In this document: piece by piece, positions 34,619 through 43,852 of the stretch
Layout: every line of letters starts with the position of its first letter
Position numbering within the stretch: position 1 is the first letter of the stretch
NCBI GenBank assembly: GCA_013426795.1
Contig: JACDZF010000002.1
Location: 1-55,515 of the forward strand
Source: Desulfocapsa sp.
GTDB taxonomy: Bacteria > Desulfobacterota > Desulfobulbia > Desulfobulbales > Desulfocapsaceae
Direction: 5' to 3'
Length of the DNA stretch: 55,515 nucleotides
The notes under the pieces: generated by a model
The model's database searches: none
What the model was told of the DNA's origin: nothing
Seen by the model: only the letters and a program-made list of their open reading frames with translations
Program-made: the position numbers and the translations under genes

Positions 34619-36013
34619 ATGCTTGACAAGATCATCATTGAACAGCTCGAGACCGTCGCAGGGAAGAAGAATGTACTGACCAGCAAGGTCGATATGGTGG
34701 CCTACAGCTACGACGCCACCGCCGATCTCCCCCGTCAGTCTCCCGATATTGTCGTGTTCCCCACCAGCGCTGAAATGGTGCAGGATATTGTAAACCTGGC
34801 CCGCCGCCATAAAATCGCCATCTATCCGCGCGGTGCCGGCACTAACCTGAGCGGCGGTGCGGTTCCCCTGAAAAAGGGTATTGTCCTCTCCTTCCAGAAA
34901 ATGGACCAGATCCTTGAGGTCGACGCCGCCAACCTCACCGCTGTGGTCCAGCCCGGCGTCATCATCGCCGCCCTCAACGCCGCCGTTGCCCCCCATGGAC
35001 TGATCTATCCGCCCGACCCCGGCACGGTGGCCACCGCCACCATGGGCGGCTCGGCTGCGGAAAACTCCGGCGGCCTGCGCGGCCTCAAATACGGCGTTAC
35101 CAAAAACTACATCATGGGCATGGAGGTGGTGCTGGCCAATGGCGAGAAGGTGCGCTTCGGCGGCAAGACCGTGAAGAATGTCACCGCCTACGATTTTTCC
35201 AATCTCTTTGTCGGCTCCGAAGGAACCCTGGGCATTATCACCGAGCTTACCACCAAACTGATCCCGGCCCCCAAATACCGCCGCACCATGATGGGTATCT
35301 TCAAGACCCTCACCGATGCCGGCAACGCCGTGGCCGGCATCATCGCCGCCCATGTCATCCCGGCCACCCTTGAGATCATGGACCGGATGACCATCCGCAC
35401 CGTCGAGGATTTCGCCCATATCGGTCTGCCCGTGCACGCCGAGGCCCTCCTCCTGATTGAGGTTGACGGCATGTCTGAGGATCTGGTGCACACCGAGGCC
35501 GAGGCCGTCATGCAGGTGGTGAAAGACAACAACGGCGACCTGAAGACCGCTGAAACCGACCAGGAGCGTGACCAGCTCTGGCTTGCCCGCCGCAACGCCC
35601 TGCCCGCCCTGGCCTCCCTCAACAACACCGTGGTTCTTGAAGATGCCACGGTGCCGCGCTCACGGATCACCGACATGCTCATTGCCTGCGAGGCCATCGG
35701 CAAAAAATATAACCTGACCCTGGGCACCTTCGGTCATGCCGGTGACGGCAATCTCCATCCCACCATCCTCTGTGATAAGCACAACCTGGAAGAGATCGAA
35801 CGGGTGCACCAGGCGGTGGATGAAATCTTCAAGGTGGCCTTGAGTTTCGGCGGCACCCTGTCCGGTGAGCATGGCATTGGCGTGGCCAAGATGAAGTATC
35901 TGGGGGATGAACTGGGTCAAAGCGGACTGAACCTGATGCGCAGCATCAAGGAATCCCTTGACCCCGAATTTATTCTCAATCCGGGCAAGATGGTCCCGGT
36001 GCGGGAGAACTGA
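34619..36013 (+). CDS. FAD-linked D-lactate/glycolate dehydrogenase (GlcD type)
   Basis: A ~464-residue FAD oxidoreductase. The PCMH FAD domain covers residues ~35-215 (IAIYPRGAGTNLSGGAVPLKKG, IYPPDPGTVATATMGGSAAENSGG, SEGTLGIITELTTKLIPAPK), and the FAD-oxidase C domain runs to the end with GHAGDGNLHPTILCD and LSGEHGIGVAKMKYL. Such proteins oxidise D-lactate or glycolate to the keto acid. GGAGG at 34606-34610 is eight bases before ATG 34619. Together with the following Fe-S protein it forms an electron-transferring pair. Lactate is the likely substrate given the neighbours, but glycolate cannot be excluded. Confidence 0.92.
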   Translation: MLDKIIIEQLETVAGKKNVLTSKVDMVAYSYDATADLPRQSPDIVVFPTSAEMVQDIVNLARRHKIAIYPRGAGTNLSGGAVPLKKGIVLSFQKMDQILEVDAANLTAVVQPGVIIAALNAAVAPHGLIYPPDPGTVATATMGGSAAENSGGLRGLKYGVTKNYIMGMEVVLANGEKVRFGGKTVKNVTAYDFSNLFVGSEGTLGIITELTTKLIPAPKYRRTMMGIFKTLTDAGNAVAGIIAAHVIPATLEIMDRMTIRTVEDFAHIGLPVHAEALLLIEVDGMSEDLVHTEAEAVMQVVKDNNGDLKTAETDQERDQLWLARRNALPALASLNNTVVLEDATVPRSRITDMLIACEAIGKKYNLTLGTFGHAGDGNLHPTILCDKHNLEEIERVHQAVDEIFKVALSFGGTLSGEHGIGVAKMKYLGDELGQSGLNLMRSIKESLDPEFILNPGKMVPVREN

Positions 36014-36014
36014 T

Positions 36015-37370
36015 ATGACCAGCACAGAAAAGACCAAGGTGGGGCCGGTCCGAAAAACCTACCATGACGACCTTGCCATTGTCCGTGAAGAACTGGACAA
36101 GTGCATGAAGTGCGGAAACTGCATGTCCGTCTGCCCGGTGTACGGCGCCGAAAAACTGGAGACCTCGGTCACCCGCTCCAAGATTGCGGTGGCCGAGGCC
36201 GTGCTCGATGGGGAGTTGGAGCTGGACGATCCCGAGGTTTATGACATGCTGTTCAACTGCCTGGTGTGCAAGTCCTGCATGACCGGCTGCCCCACCAAGG
36301 TGGATTTCGGCAGGATCATCGTTGCCCTGCGCGCCGCCCTGGTGCGGAAGAACGGCCTGCCCTGGCTGAAAAAGATGATCTTCTCCACCATGAAACACCC
36401 CAAACTCTTCGATGCCGGTCTGCGCATCGGAGCTGCCATGCAATCCCTGGCCTTCAAGAGTGACAAGGGCGGCAAGGCGATTTCCCCCCGCTCTCCCTTT
36501 GCCCTTGTGGGTGGAGGCATCGGCTTTGACGCGGAACGCCAGATGCCGGCTCTCAACATCACCCCCCTGCGCGAACGGGTGCCGGAGGTTGTCAACGCCG
36601 ACAATGCCTGGCTGAAGGTGGCGTTTTTCACCGGCGACTCCCTGAACTACTTCTATCCCGATGCGGGCATGGATCTGATCGAGGTGCTGACCGCCAACAA
36701 CATCGAGATTCATATCCCCAAGGCCCAGAACTGCTGCGGCGTCCCGGTCCTCGTTCATGGCGACATCGAAACGGTGCGGACGCTGGCCCGCAACAACATC
36801 GACACCTTCGACAAAACCGGCTGCGAGTACCTGATCACCGGCTGCGGTTCCTGCGGCGGTGCCTGGCAGCACGACTATACCGACATCCTGGCGGCAGACC
36901 CGGTCTATGCTCCCAGGGCCGAATACTGGGCGAAACGCACCTATGATATCTCGACCTTTCTCACCCGGGTAATCACCCTGCGCCCCCCTAAAGGCCGGGT
37001 GGAACGGGTGGTGACCTATCACGACTCCTGTCATCTCAAAAAATCGATGAAGGTCTTTGCCGAACCGCGCGAGATTCTCAAGTCCATTCCCGGCATCACC
37101 TTCAAGGAGATGTCCGCGCCCGACGCCTGCTGCGGCAGCGGCGGCTCCTATGTGCTGTCGCACTATGAAACCTCCTCCATCATCGGTCGCAAAAAAATCG
37201 ATGATATCAACCGGACCAAGGCGGACACGGTCTCCGTCGGCTGCCCGGCCTGCATGATGCAGCTCCTCGATAATGTCCACCGGGGCGGGGCAGAGCAGGA
37301 CGTTGTTCATTATATTTCCCTGCTCGCGGAATCCTACCGCAAGGAAAAGGATGGGCAGGGCTCTGCCTGA
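36015..37370 (+). CDS. GlcF/HdrD-type Fe-S subunit of D-lactate dehydrogenase
   Basis: A ~451-residue Fe-S protein with two ferredoxin motifs (CMKCGNCMSVCPVY near residue 31 and CLVCKSCMTGCPTK near 80) and two CCG domains typical of HdrD/GlcF (QNCCGVPVLVHGD, then ITGCGSCGGAWQH; DACCGSGGSYVL, then GCPACMMQLL). It should pass electrons from GlcD to quinone or another acceptor. The ATG 36015 is one base after the glcD stop and preceded by GGGAG, indicating translational coupling. No membrane helix was seen. Confidence 0.9.
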   Translation: MTSTEKTKVGPVRKTYHDDLAIVREELDKCMKCGNCMSVCPVYGAEKLETSVTRSKIAVAEAVLDGELELDDPEVYDMLFNCLVCKSCMTGCPTKVDFGRIIVALRAALVRKNGLPWLKKMIFSTMKHPKLFDAGLRIGAAMQSLAFKSDKGGKAISPRSPFALVGGGIGFDAERQMPALNITPLRERVPEVVNADNAWLKVAFFTGDSLNYFYPDAGMDLIEVLTANNIEIHIPKAQNCCGVPVLVHGDIETVRTLARNNIDTFDKTGCEYLITGCGSCGGAWQHDYTDILAADPVYAPRAEYWAKRTYDISTFLTRVITLRPPKGRVERVVTYHDSCHLKKSMKVFAEPREILKSIPGITFKEMSAPDACCGSGGSYVLSHYETSSIIGRKKIDDINRTKADTVSVGCPACMMQLLDNVHRGGAEQDVVHYISLLAESYRKEKDGQGSA

Positions 37371-37581
37371 TGAAAGCCAAAAGATGAAAATGGCGACGCT
37401 GGCTGCTTGTTGACAAATCAGAGTCCAGGATTTAGGGTCAGGCCAGCACCGATGATATGGGAATTCGCACGAAATAAAGATGGCAGGGAATGCCTGCCCT
37501 GGCTTGTCAGTGCTCACTCTCCCCCAACCGGGCCGCCGTCGCTTTTAAAAAAACGAGCAAATATCCACAAAAGGAGCAGCT

Positions 37582-38436
37582 ATGGACATTGGATTTATAG
37601 GGCTGGGCCATCTTGGCCGGGCCATCGCCGGCAGACTCATTGATTGTGAACATACCCTCACGGTGTGGAACCGGTCGGCAGGAAAGACAGAAGGAATGAA
37701 GGCCGCCGTCGCCATGTCCCCGGCAGAGGTGGCCCGCAAGTCGGAATTTATTCACCTCTGCCTCTTTGACAGTCCCGCCGTGCACACCGTTTTTACCCAG
37801 GATAACGGCCTGCTCAGTACCGACCTGCAGGGCAAGATTATTGTCGATCACACCACCAACCATTTCCGGGATGTCCTCGCCTTCCATGAGCTCTGTGCCC
37901 GGGCAGGGGCAATCTACCTGGAGGCACCCGTCCTCGGCAGTGTCGTCCCCGCCACCCAGGGCGCCTTGACCGTGCTGGTCAGCGGCAAAAAAGAGGGCTT
38001 CACCAGGGCCGAACCGGTGCTGGCTCAAATCGGCAAGCAGCTCTTCCATCTTGAAGCGCCGGGACTGGCAACCAAGATGAAACTGATCAACAACCTCGCC
38101 CTGGGAACCATCATGGCAACCCTGGCCGAAACCATTGCCTTTGGCGAAAATGTCGGCATCGACAAGGCCATGGTCATTGATATCCTCAATGTCGGCGGCG
38201 GCCAGTCCCTCGTCCTCAACGCCAAGAAGAATAAGCTCCTGACCGAGGACTTTTCTCCCCATTTTTCCAACGGCCTGATCTACAAGGATCTGCACTGCCT
38301 TCAGGACCTGGCCTACGAACAGCAGCAGCCCCTGTTCACCGGGGCCGTGACCAAAGAACTCTTTGCCCGCACCATGGCCGAGGGCATGGAATCCCTGGAT
38401 TTTTCCTCAATCTACAAACTGTTTCAACGCCGGTAA
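37582..38436 (+). CDS. NAD(P)-dependent beta-hydroxyacid dehydrogenase (3-HIBDH/GHBDH family)
   Basis: A 284-residue oxidoreductase of the 3-hydroxyisobutyrate/glyoxylate-succinic semialdehyde reductase family. The Rossmann motif is GFIGLGHLGRAIAGRL at the N-terminus, the substrate-binding site is EAPVLGSVVPATQGALTVLVSG (family DAPVSGG), and the catalytic lysine is in KLINNLALG. The last half is helical as expected. AAAGGAG lies ahead of the ATG. It is 211 bp after the Fe-S subunit. The substrate cannot be fixed; a small hydroxyacid or semialdehyde is likely, consistent with the organic-acid neighbours. Confidence 0.8.
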   Translation: MDIGFIGLGHLGRAIAGRLIDCEHTLTVWNRSAGKTEGMKAAVAMSPAEVARKSEFIHLCLFDSPAVHTVFTQDNGLLSTDLQGKIIVDHTTNHFRDVLAFHELCARAGAIYLEAPVLGSVVPATQGALTVLVSGKKEGFTRAEPVLAQIGKQLFHLEAPGLATKMKLINNLALGTIMATLAETIAFGENVGIDKAMVIDILNVGGGQSLVLNAKKNKLLTEDFSPHFSNGLIYKDLHCLQDLAYEQQQPLFTGAVTKELFARTMAEGMESLDFSSIYKLFQRR

Positions 38437-38461
38437 GAGAGCCACCCCTCCCCCACTCCCT

Positions 38462-38493
38462 TGCCTCCGGGAAGCCCTTGCCTCCCGGAGGCA
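38462..38493 (+). terminator. perfect 11-bp stem-loop after the dehydrogenase
   Basis: TGCCTCCGGGA (38462-38472) and TCCCGGAGGCA (38483-38493) pair perfectly around a 10-base loop, 26 bases past the stop codon. There is no U-run, so it may be a terminator or an RNA-stabilising element. Confidence 0.5.
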
Positions 38494-38569
38494 CGCCCCT
38501 TTGTGCCTCCACCATCATTTCCCCCGCCCTCCCCGAACCCATACCGCCCAGCCCCAAGCAACTCCAGTT

Positions 38570-38946
38570 TGTGCGTTTTGTGCCTGATGTGCATTTTTTT
38601 GGAAATCCCGCAACAAAACCCCCTCCGCCCCTCACCTGATCAAAATCCGATAAAAAGTTAGTCTCGATATAACTACTTGATTTAAAAGCTTTATAATAAA
38701 AATCAACCGTCCCGTAAAGCCGGGCGCTATTTGCAAAGCCAATTCATGCCCTTGCAATCATCGAAAATATAAATTTGACATATAGAAAATATAAATTAAG
38801 TATGCACAACTTGAACAAAATGCATAATGGCGTCCGAAAAACCATAGGGTTGATGGGAACAATTTCTGAACGATTTTTGAACATAATTCTGCGGGGACGC
38901 AATGGGTCAAGGTTGGAGTTCATTATTCATATCAACGGAGGCAAAA
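38570..38946 (+). promoter_or_regulatory. hdr operon leader, copy A of a diverged duplicated leader
   Basis: This leader carries TTGACA (38775-38780) with a TAAGTA -10 candidate at 38797-38802, an inverted pair TATGCA (38801-38806)/TGCATA (38821-38826), and the ribosome site CGGAGGC five bases before hdrA. It aligns to 45965-46336, listed separately. The rest of the 510-bp interval after the dehydrogenase gene shows no gene. The shared core is GAAAATATAAATTTGAC. Confidence 0.65.
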
Positions 38947-40974
38947 ATGGCAAAAGTTGGGGTATATGTCTGTCATTGTGGTTCAAATATTGCCGGCGTA
39001 ATCGACGTCTCGGCGGTGCGCGATTTTGCGGAATTACTGCCGGACGTGGTGATCGCCCGCAAGGATCTTTTCATGTGTTCGGATTCCGGGCAGGAGATGG
39101 TCAAACAGGATGTGCGGGACGGACTGGTGGACCGGGTTGTCGTGGCGGCCTGCACGCCGAGAACGCACGAACCGATCTTCCGGGCCGCCATTGAAAAGGC
39201 CGGATTAAACAAATACCTTTTCGAAATGGCCAATATTCGTGACCAGGCAAGCTGGGTACACGGAAACGATCATGATGGAGCCACCGAAAAGGCCAAACTT
39301 GTTGTGGCCTCGGCCGTGGGCAAGGCCCGCCACCTTCAACCCCTGCACGACAAGTTTGTCGATGTAACCAACGCGGCCCTGGTGATTGGCGCCGGTATCG
39401 GCGGGATCAGTGCCGCCCTGGAACTGGCCAATATGGGCCACAAGACCTATCTGGTGGAGAAGGAACCCTCCATCGGCGGGATCATGGCCCAGCTTGACAA
39501 GACCTTCCCCACCAATGACTGCTCGGCCTGTATTTTGACCCCGATGATGGTTCAGGCCTTCAATCATCCCAATATCGAGACCCTGGCCTACTCCGAGGTT
39601 GCCGACGTTGATGGCTATATCGGCAATTTCAATGTCAAGGTACGGCAGAAACAAACCTATATTGACTGGAAAAAATGCACCGGCTGCGGCGACTGCGCCG
39701 ACAAGTGCCCCTCCAAGACCCCCGACCTTTTCAACGGCGGCCTCTCCGACAGAAGGGCAGCCTATATCATGTTTCCCCAGGCGGTGCCGAAGAAGGCGGT
39801 GGTTGATATCGAGCATTGCATCAACTGCGCCGGACGTACCATCGGCACCCAGCCAAAAATCAATGAAAAAACCGGCAAGGCGATCCTTGCCCCCTGCGAA
39901 CGAGCCTGCCGGGCCGGGGCCATTGACCGCTCCCTGCCCCTTGATCCCGGCGGCACGATCAAGGAGATCGAGGTTGGATCCATCGTCGTTGCCACCGGTT
40001 ATCAGGTCATGGACAAGGGCTGGTTCAAGGAGATGGCCCCGGCCTCACCCAATGTCATCACCGCCCTCCAGCTCGAACGCCTTATCTCGGCCACCGGCCC
40101 CACCGGCGGCAAACTGCTGCGCCCCTCCGACAACGAAAAACCGCACACCCTGACCTTTGTCTCCTGTGTGGGCTCCCGCGATGTCAATTTCCACACCCAC
40201 TGTTCCCGTTTCTGCTGCATGTATATGATCAAACAGGCCCGCCTTTTGAAGGAAAAATACCCGTATCTGGTCATCAACATGCATTTCATTGATGTCCGCT
40301 CCGCCGGCAAGGCCTACGATGAGTACTACACCGGTGCCCGCGAGATGGGAATCAACTTCTTCAGAGGCAAGGTCGGCGGACTCGAGATGCTGCCCGGCGA
40401 TCAACTGCGGGTTCTGGCCTACGACATCGAGGCCGGCCAAAGCATCGAATACAGCTCCGATCTGGTCATTCTGGCCACTGCCGTCGAGTTGCCACCCGAT
40501 GCCATTGCCCTTGCCCAAAAGCTTGGCCTGCAGTTCTGCGGCAATGATTTCTTCCGTGAACTCCATCCCAAACTCGGTCCCGTGGAGACCGCCGTGGCCG
40601 GACTCTTTATCGCCGGCTGCTGCCAGGGGCCGAAAGATATCCCCGATACCGTTTCCCAGGCCAAAGGTGCCGCCGCTGCCGCTGCCGTCCCCCTGGCCCA
40701 GGGAAGAGTGAAGATCGAGGCGACCATTTCCGAGGTTGACTCGCAGAAGTGCAGCGGATGCGGGATCTGCGAACCGCTCTGTCCCTATCATGCCATCAGC
40801 ATGCGGGACTATACCGACCGGGCCCGCGGCGTCATCGAACGCCACGCCATTATTGAAATGTCATCGTGTAAAGGCTGCGGCGTCTGCACCTCCGCCTGCC
40901 CGTCAGCCGCCATCAAGCTGCACGGTTATGAAGATGAGCAGATCTACGCACAGATCGCTGCCCTGACAGCATAA
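38947..40974 (+). CDS. hdrA: HdrA-type electron-bifurcating FAD/Fe-S subunit
   Basis: A ~675-residue HdrA. It opens with VGVYVCHCGSNIAGVID, has the HdrA helix CTPRTHEPIFR, a Rossmann FAD site VIGAGIGGISAALELA near residue 145, GIMAQLDKTFPTNDCSACIL and the conserved CSRFCCMYMIKQARLLKEK. Ferredoxin-like clusters are CTGCGDCADKCPSK (near 243), CINCAGRT, CSGCGICEPLCPYHAI (near 600) and CKGCGVCTSACPSAAI (near 640). It is the bifurcating core of the heterodisulfide reductase complex. ATG 38947 follows CGGAGG. It heads hdrA-hdrC-hdrB-mvhD-mvhG-mvhA, all on the plus strand with short gaps. In Desulfobacterota the disulfide acceptor is not a methanogenic heterodisulfide; DsrC or another disulfide has been proposed. 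Confidence 0.95.
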   Translation: MAKVGVYVCHCGSNIAGVIDVSAVRDFAELLPDVVIARKDLFMCSDSGQEMVKQDVRDGLVDRVVVAACTPRTHEPIFRAAIEKAGLNKYLFEMANIRDQASWVHGNDHDGATEKAKLVVASAVGKARHLQPLHDKFVDVTNAALVIGAGIGGISAALELANMGHKTYLVEKEPSIGGIMAQLDKTFPTNDCSACILTPMMVQAFNHPNIETLAYSEVADVDGYIGNFNVKVRQKQTYIDWKKCTGCGDCADKCPSKTPDLFNGGLSDRRAAYIMFPQAVPKKAVVDIEHCINCAGRTIGTQPKINEKTGKAILAPCERACRAGAIDRSLPLDPGGTIKEIEVGSIVVATGYQVMDKGWFKEMAPASPNVITALQLERLISATGPTGGKLLRPSDNEKPHTLTFVSCVGSRDVNFHTHCSRFCCMYMIKQARLLKEKYPYLVINMHFIDVRSAGKAYDEYYTGAREMGINFFRGKVGGLEMLPGDQLRVLAYDIEAGQSIEYSSDLVILATAVELPPDAIALAQKLGLQFCGNDFFRELHPKLGPVETAVAGLFIAGCCQGPKDIPDTVSQAKGAAAAAAVPLAQGRVKIEATISEVDSQKCSGCGICEPLCPYHAISMRDYTDRARGVIERHAIIEMSSCKGCGVCTSACPSAAIKLHGYEDEQIYAQIAALTA

Positions 40975-40984
40975 GGAGAAGATT

Positions 40985-41488
40985 ATGATTATCGACCAGA
41001 ACAAAATTGATGAAACCATCAAGATTATCAAGGCCAACGGTGGCCATGGCATTCAGAAATGTGTCCAGTGCGGTGCCTGTTCAGCAGTCTGTCCAGGCGT
41101 CAAAGCCGGGTTTCCCCTGCTCTGCCGGGCATTAATCAAAGACCTGCTGAACGGCCTGCTCGAAGAGAATATCGAAAATTCCTCCAGCTGGGGCTGCCAG
41201 GCCTGTAATCGCTGCACCGAGGTCTGTCCCCAGGGTGTCCGTCCACAGGAGGTAGTCTTTGCCTTCCGGCGCTATCAGGCCAATGAACTGGCCTTCTCGA
41301 CCTCATCCGTCACCAGTCAGATGAATCTGTATGAGACTGGCCACGCCGTCTTCACCGATCCGAAGGAGGCCCGCAGAAAGGTCGGCCTGCCCGAAGAGAC
41401 CCCCACTTCTGCCTTTAACGAGGCAGCCCAACAAGAGATTCGGACTCTCATGGACAATAGTCCCATGGGTGAACTGGGATTATTTTAA
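40985..41488 (+). CDS. hdrC: HdrC-type Fe-S subunit
   Basis: A 167-residue protein with two [4Fe-4S] motifs, CVQCGACSAVCPG near residue 21 and CQACNRCTEVCPQ near 69, followed by a helical tail. This is the HdrC electron carrier that links HdrA to HdrB. AAGGAG lies seven bases before the ATG, and the gene is 10 bp after hdrA. Confidence 0.93.
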   Translation: MIIDQNKIDETIKIIKANGGHGIQKCVQCGACSAVCPGVKAGFPLLCRALIKDLLNGLLEENIENSSSWGCQACNRCTEVCPQGVRPQEVVFAFRRYQANELAFSTSSVTSQMNLYETGHAVFTDPKEARRKVGLPEETPTSAFNEAAQQEIRTLMDNSPMGELGLF

Positions 41489-41507
41489 CATGAGGAGATA
41501 GGAAATA

Positions 41508-42425
41508 ATGGAACAAATTGGATTATATCTCGGATGTAATATTCCGCTCAAGAGTCCGGACATAGAACAGTCATTCAGAAAAATATTCCCTGTTCTGGGG
41601 GTTCAGCCGGTGGATCTTGAAGGTGCGGGCTGCTGTCCCGCCTGGGGCACCGCCCCGTCTTTTGATCTGAACACCTGGTGCGCCATCTCCAGCCGGAATA
41701 TTACCATCGCCGAGGAAAAAAATGTCGACATCATGACCGGCTGCAACTCCTGCTTCGGGGTTCTCTCTGAGGCCAAACATTTTCTTGAAACCCCGGCCAC
41801 CCGCGCCGCGGTCAATGGCAGTCTGGCCAAAATCAATCGTGAATACAAGGGCACGTCCGATATCTATCATGTGGCCCATGTGCTCCATAATCAGATCGGG
41901 CTTACGAAAATACGGGAAAACCTCAAATACAAGCTGGACGGTTTGAAGATAGCCGTCCAGACCGGCTGTCACACCCTCTGGCCCTCAGATGTCTACAAGG
42001 TCAAAGAGGACAATCCCTACTACCCGACCATATTGAAAGAGCTGTGTGAGGTGACCGGGGCGACGGTATGCCATTATTCCCGTCTCGAAGGCTGCTGCGG
42101 CATGGGTGGGATGCGCTCCACCGATGCGGAGAAATCCCTCAAGCTCTTTAAAGAAAAACTGCTGTCGATCAAAGAGGAAACCGATGCCGACCTCATCGTC
42201 ACCACCTGTTCTTCCTGTTTTATGCAGTTTGATATGTCACAACCGATCCTCAAAGAGCGGGGCGACATTGATTTCGAACCCATCCCCACCTTCTACTATA
42301 CCCAGTTACTGGCCCTGGCCATGGGTTTTGAACCCCAGCAGGTGGCCTGTATTTCCCAAATCGATCGCAATCCAATCATAGCTGAGATTCAAAGCGACGC
42401 TCGTCGCATCAAGGAGGGAGTGTAA
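41508..42425 (+). CDS. hdrB: HdrB-type CCG subunit
   Basis: A 305-residue subunit with the two CCG motifs that hold the noncubane Fe-S clusters reducing disulfides in HdrB: GAGCCPAWGTA with GCNSCFG, then GCCGMGG with TTCSSCFMQFD, plus VQTGCHTLWPSDVY. A methanogen-like HdrB fold is expected. The ribosome site GAGGAG is suitably spaced. It is followed by mvhD after two bases. Confidence 0.93.
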   Translation: MEQIGLYLGCNIPLKSPDIEQSFRKIFPVLGVQPVDLEGAGCCPAWGTAPSFDLNTWCAISSRNITIAEEKNVDIMTGCNSCFGVLSEAKHFLETPATRAAVNGSLAKINREYKGTSDIYHVAHVLHNQIGLTKIRENLKYKLDGLKIAVQTGCHTLWPSDVYKVKEDNPYYPTILKELCEVTGATVCHYSRLEGCCGMGGMRSTDAEKSLKLFKEKLLSIKEETDADLIVTTCSSCFMQFDMSQPILKERGDIDFEPIPTFYYTQLLALAMGFEPQQVACISQIDRNPIIAEIQSDARRIKEGV

Positions 42426-42427
42426 TT

Positions 42428-42856
42428 ATGTCTTTTAACCCGAATATCGTTGGATTTGCCTGCCAATGGTGCACCTACGCGGGTGCAGATCTTGCCGGCA
42501 ATCTGCGCTGCAAATATCCCCCCACGGTGAAACTGATCAAGGTTCCCTGTTCAGGCCGGGTCAAGCCTGAGTATGTCCTCCAAGCCCTGGCCCAGGGCGC
42601 GGACGGCGTCCTGGTCGGCGGTTGTCACTTTGGTGACTGTCATTACAAGGATGGCAATTACAAGACAAAAAATCGAATGGATTTACTCACCAAGCTTATT
42701 GCGGACATGGGATTTGATCCACGTCGTCTCAGACTTGAATGGATCTCCGGGGCAGAAGGGCAGAAATTCGCCAAGGTAATCACCGAGTTCACCGAAGAAC
42801 TGATTGCCCTTGGTCCCAATCCCTTGAAAAAAGAGGAGGAATTAATAAATGAGTGA
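42428..42856 (+). CDS. mvhD: MvhD-type Fe-S electron-transfer subunit
   Basis: A 142-residue MvhD, the subunit that links hydrogenase to HdrA through a [2Fe-2S] cluster. Motifs are ACQWCTYAGADLAG, RVKPEYVLQALAQGADGVLVGGC and GDCHYKDGNYKT. GGAGG precedes the ATG. The gene overlaps mvhG by eight bases, so the two are translationally coupled. Confidence 0.94.
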   Translation: MSFNPNIVGFACQWCTYAGADLAGNLRCKYPPTVKLIKVPCSGRVKPEYVLQALAQGADGVLVGGCHFGDCHYKDGNYKTKNRMDLLTKLIADMGFDPRRLRLEWISGAEGQKFAKVITEFTEELIALGPNPLKKEEELINE

Positions 42857-43820
42857 AAAAATAAAAGTTGGTTTTCTGCTGCTGGGTGGTTGTGCGGGCT
42901 GTGAAATGGCCGTTGTTGACCTCTCGGAAAAGCTGGTCGATGCCCTCGCCCATCTCGAGGTAGTCTTCTGGGCTCCCACCGTGGCCGACGTGAAATACCA
43001 CGACCTGGAAGCGATGGATGACGGCCATATCGATGTCGCCTTTATCGACGGTATGATTCGTCTGGATGAACATATCCACATGGCCAAGGTCATGCGCAAA
43101 AAGGCCAAGACCCTGATCGCCTTCGGGGTCTGTGCGGCCCTCGGCGGCACCGCCGGAATGGGCAGCCTGCATACCAAGGAGGAGCTGTTTTCCAAGGCAT
43201 TCAAAAATACCCCCACCACCGACAACCCGGACAACGTTTACCCTTCTCCCCATTGTCTGGTGGACGGCAAGTATGACCTGACCCTGCCGGCCTACGAGGA
43301 TAAGGTGCGAACCCTCAACCAGATTGTCGATGTGGACTACTATATCGGTGGCTGTCCGCCGCACCATTCCCACGTTGAGGTCGCCATCGGCGCCCTCGTC
43401 ACAAACCAGCTGCCGCCTAAAGGCTCCTGGATCACCAACGGCAAGGCGGTCTGCGATGTCTGTAAACGCAATCCCACCCGCAACGAAAAAGGCGGCCGGG
43501 TCATGGTGGATAAGGTCCTGCGCATGGTGGACGGGATTCCCGATGATAACGTCTGTCTTCTGCAACAGGGCTATCTCTGTTTTGGACCGATCACTCAGGG
43601 GGATTGCGGCGGTTCCTGCCTCAACGTCAATATCCCCTGCCGCGGTTGCGGCGGCCCGATCCCCGGCAACGAGGATTATGGCGCCCAGGCCCTCACCAGT
43701 ATCGCTTCCATTCTCGGCAGCGAGGACGCCACGGCGAGCCTTATGGCAAAATATCCCAATCTGGCTAAGTTCTTTTACCGTTATGCCCTTCCCTCAGGCA
43801 CCCTTCCCCGGAAGATGTAA
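42849..43820 (+). CDS. mvhG: MvhG-type [NiFe] hydrogenase small subunit
   Basis: A 323-residue small subunit with the proximal cluster motif GGCAGCEMAVVDL, FGVCAALGGTAGMG, VDYYIGGCPPHHSHVEVAI and the distal cluster region CFGPITQGDCGGSC and CRGCGGPIPGNEDYGAQAL. It has no signal peptide, consistent with a cytoplasmic group 3c enzyme. It overlaps mvhD by eight bases. Confidence 0.94.
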   Translation: MSEKIKVGFLLLGGCAGCEMAVVDLSEKLVDALAHLEVVFWAPTVADVKYHDLEAMDDGHIDVAFIDGMIRLDEHIHMAKVMRKKAKTLIAFGVCAALGGTAGMGSLHTKEELFSKAFKNTPTTDNPDNVYPSPHCLVDGKYDLTLPAYEDKVRTLNQIVDVDYYIGGCPPHHSHVEVAIGALVTNQLPPKGSWITNGKAVCDVCKRNPTRNEKGGRVMVDKVLRMVDGIPDDNVCLLQQGYLCFGPITQGDCGGSCLNVNIPCRGCGGPIPGNEDYGAQALTSIASILGSEDATASLMAKYPNLAKFFYRYALPSGTLPRKM

Positions 43821-43852
43821 TCTGAAATCAGGGCTTTTTAAGGAGGTTTTAC

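Noticed and set aside
35976-37517. 513-codon ORF on the opposite strand of the GlcF gene
   Set aside because: The plus-strand frame encodes a clear Fe-S protein; the antisense frame is a GC-composition shadow. Similar long antisense frames over ackA (24637-25884), lutAB (29100-30113) and mvhA (44024-45232) were rejected for the same reason.
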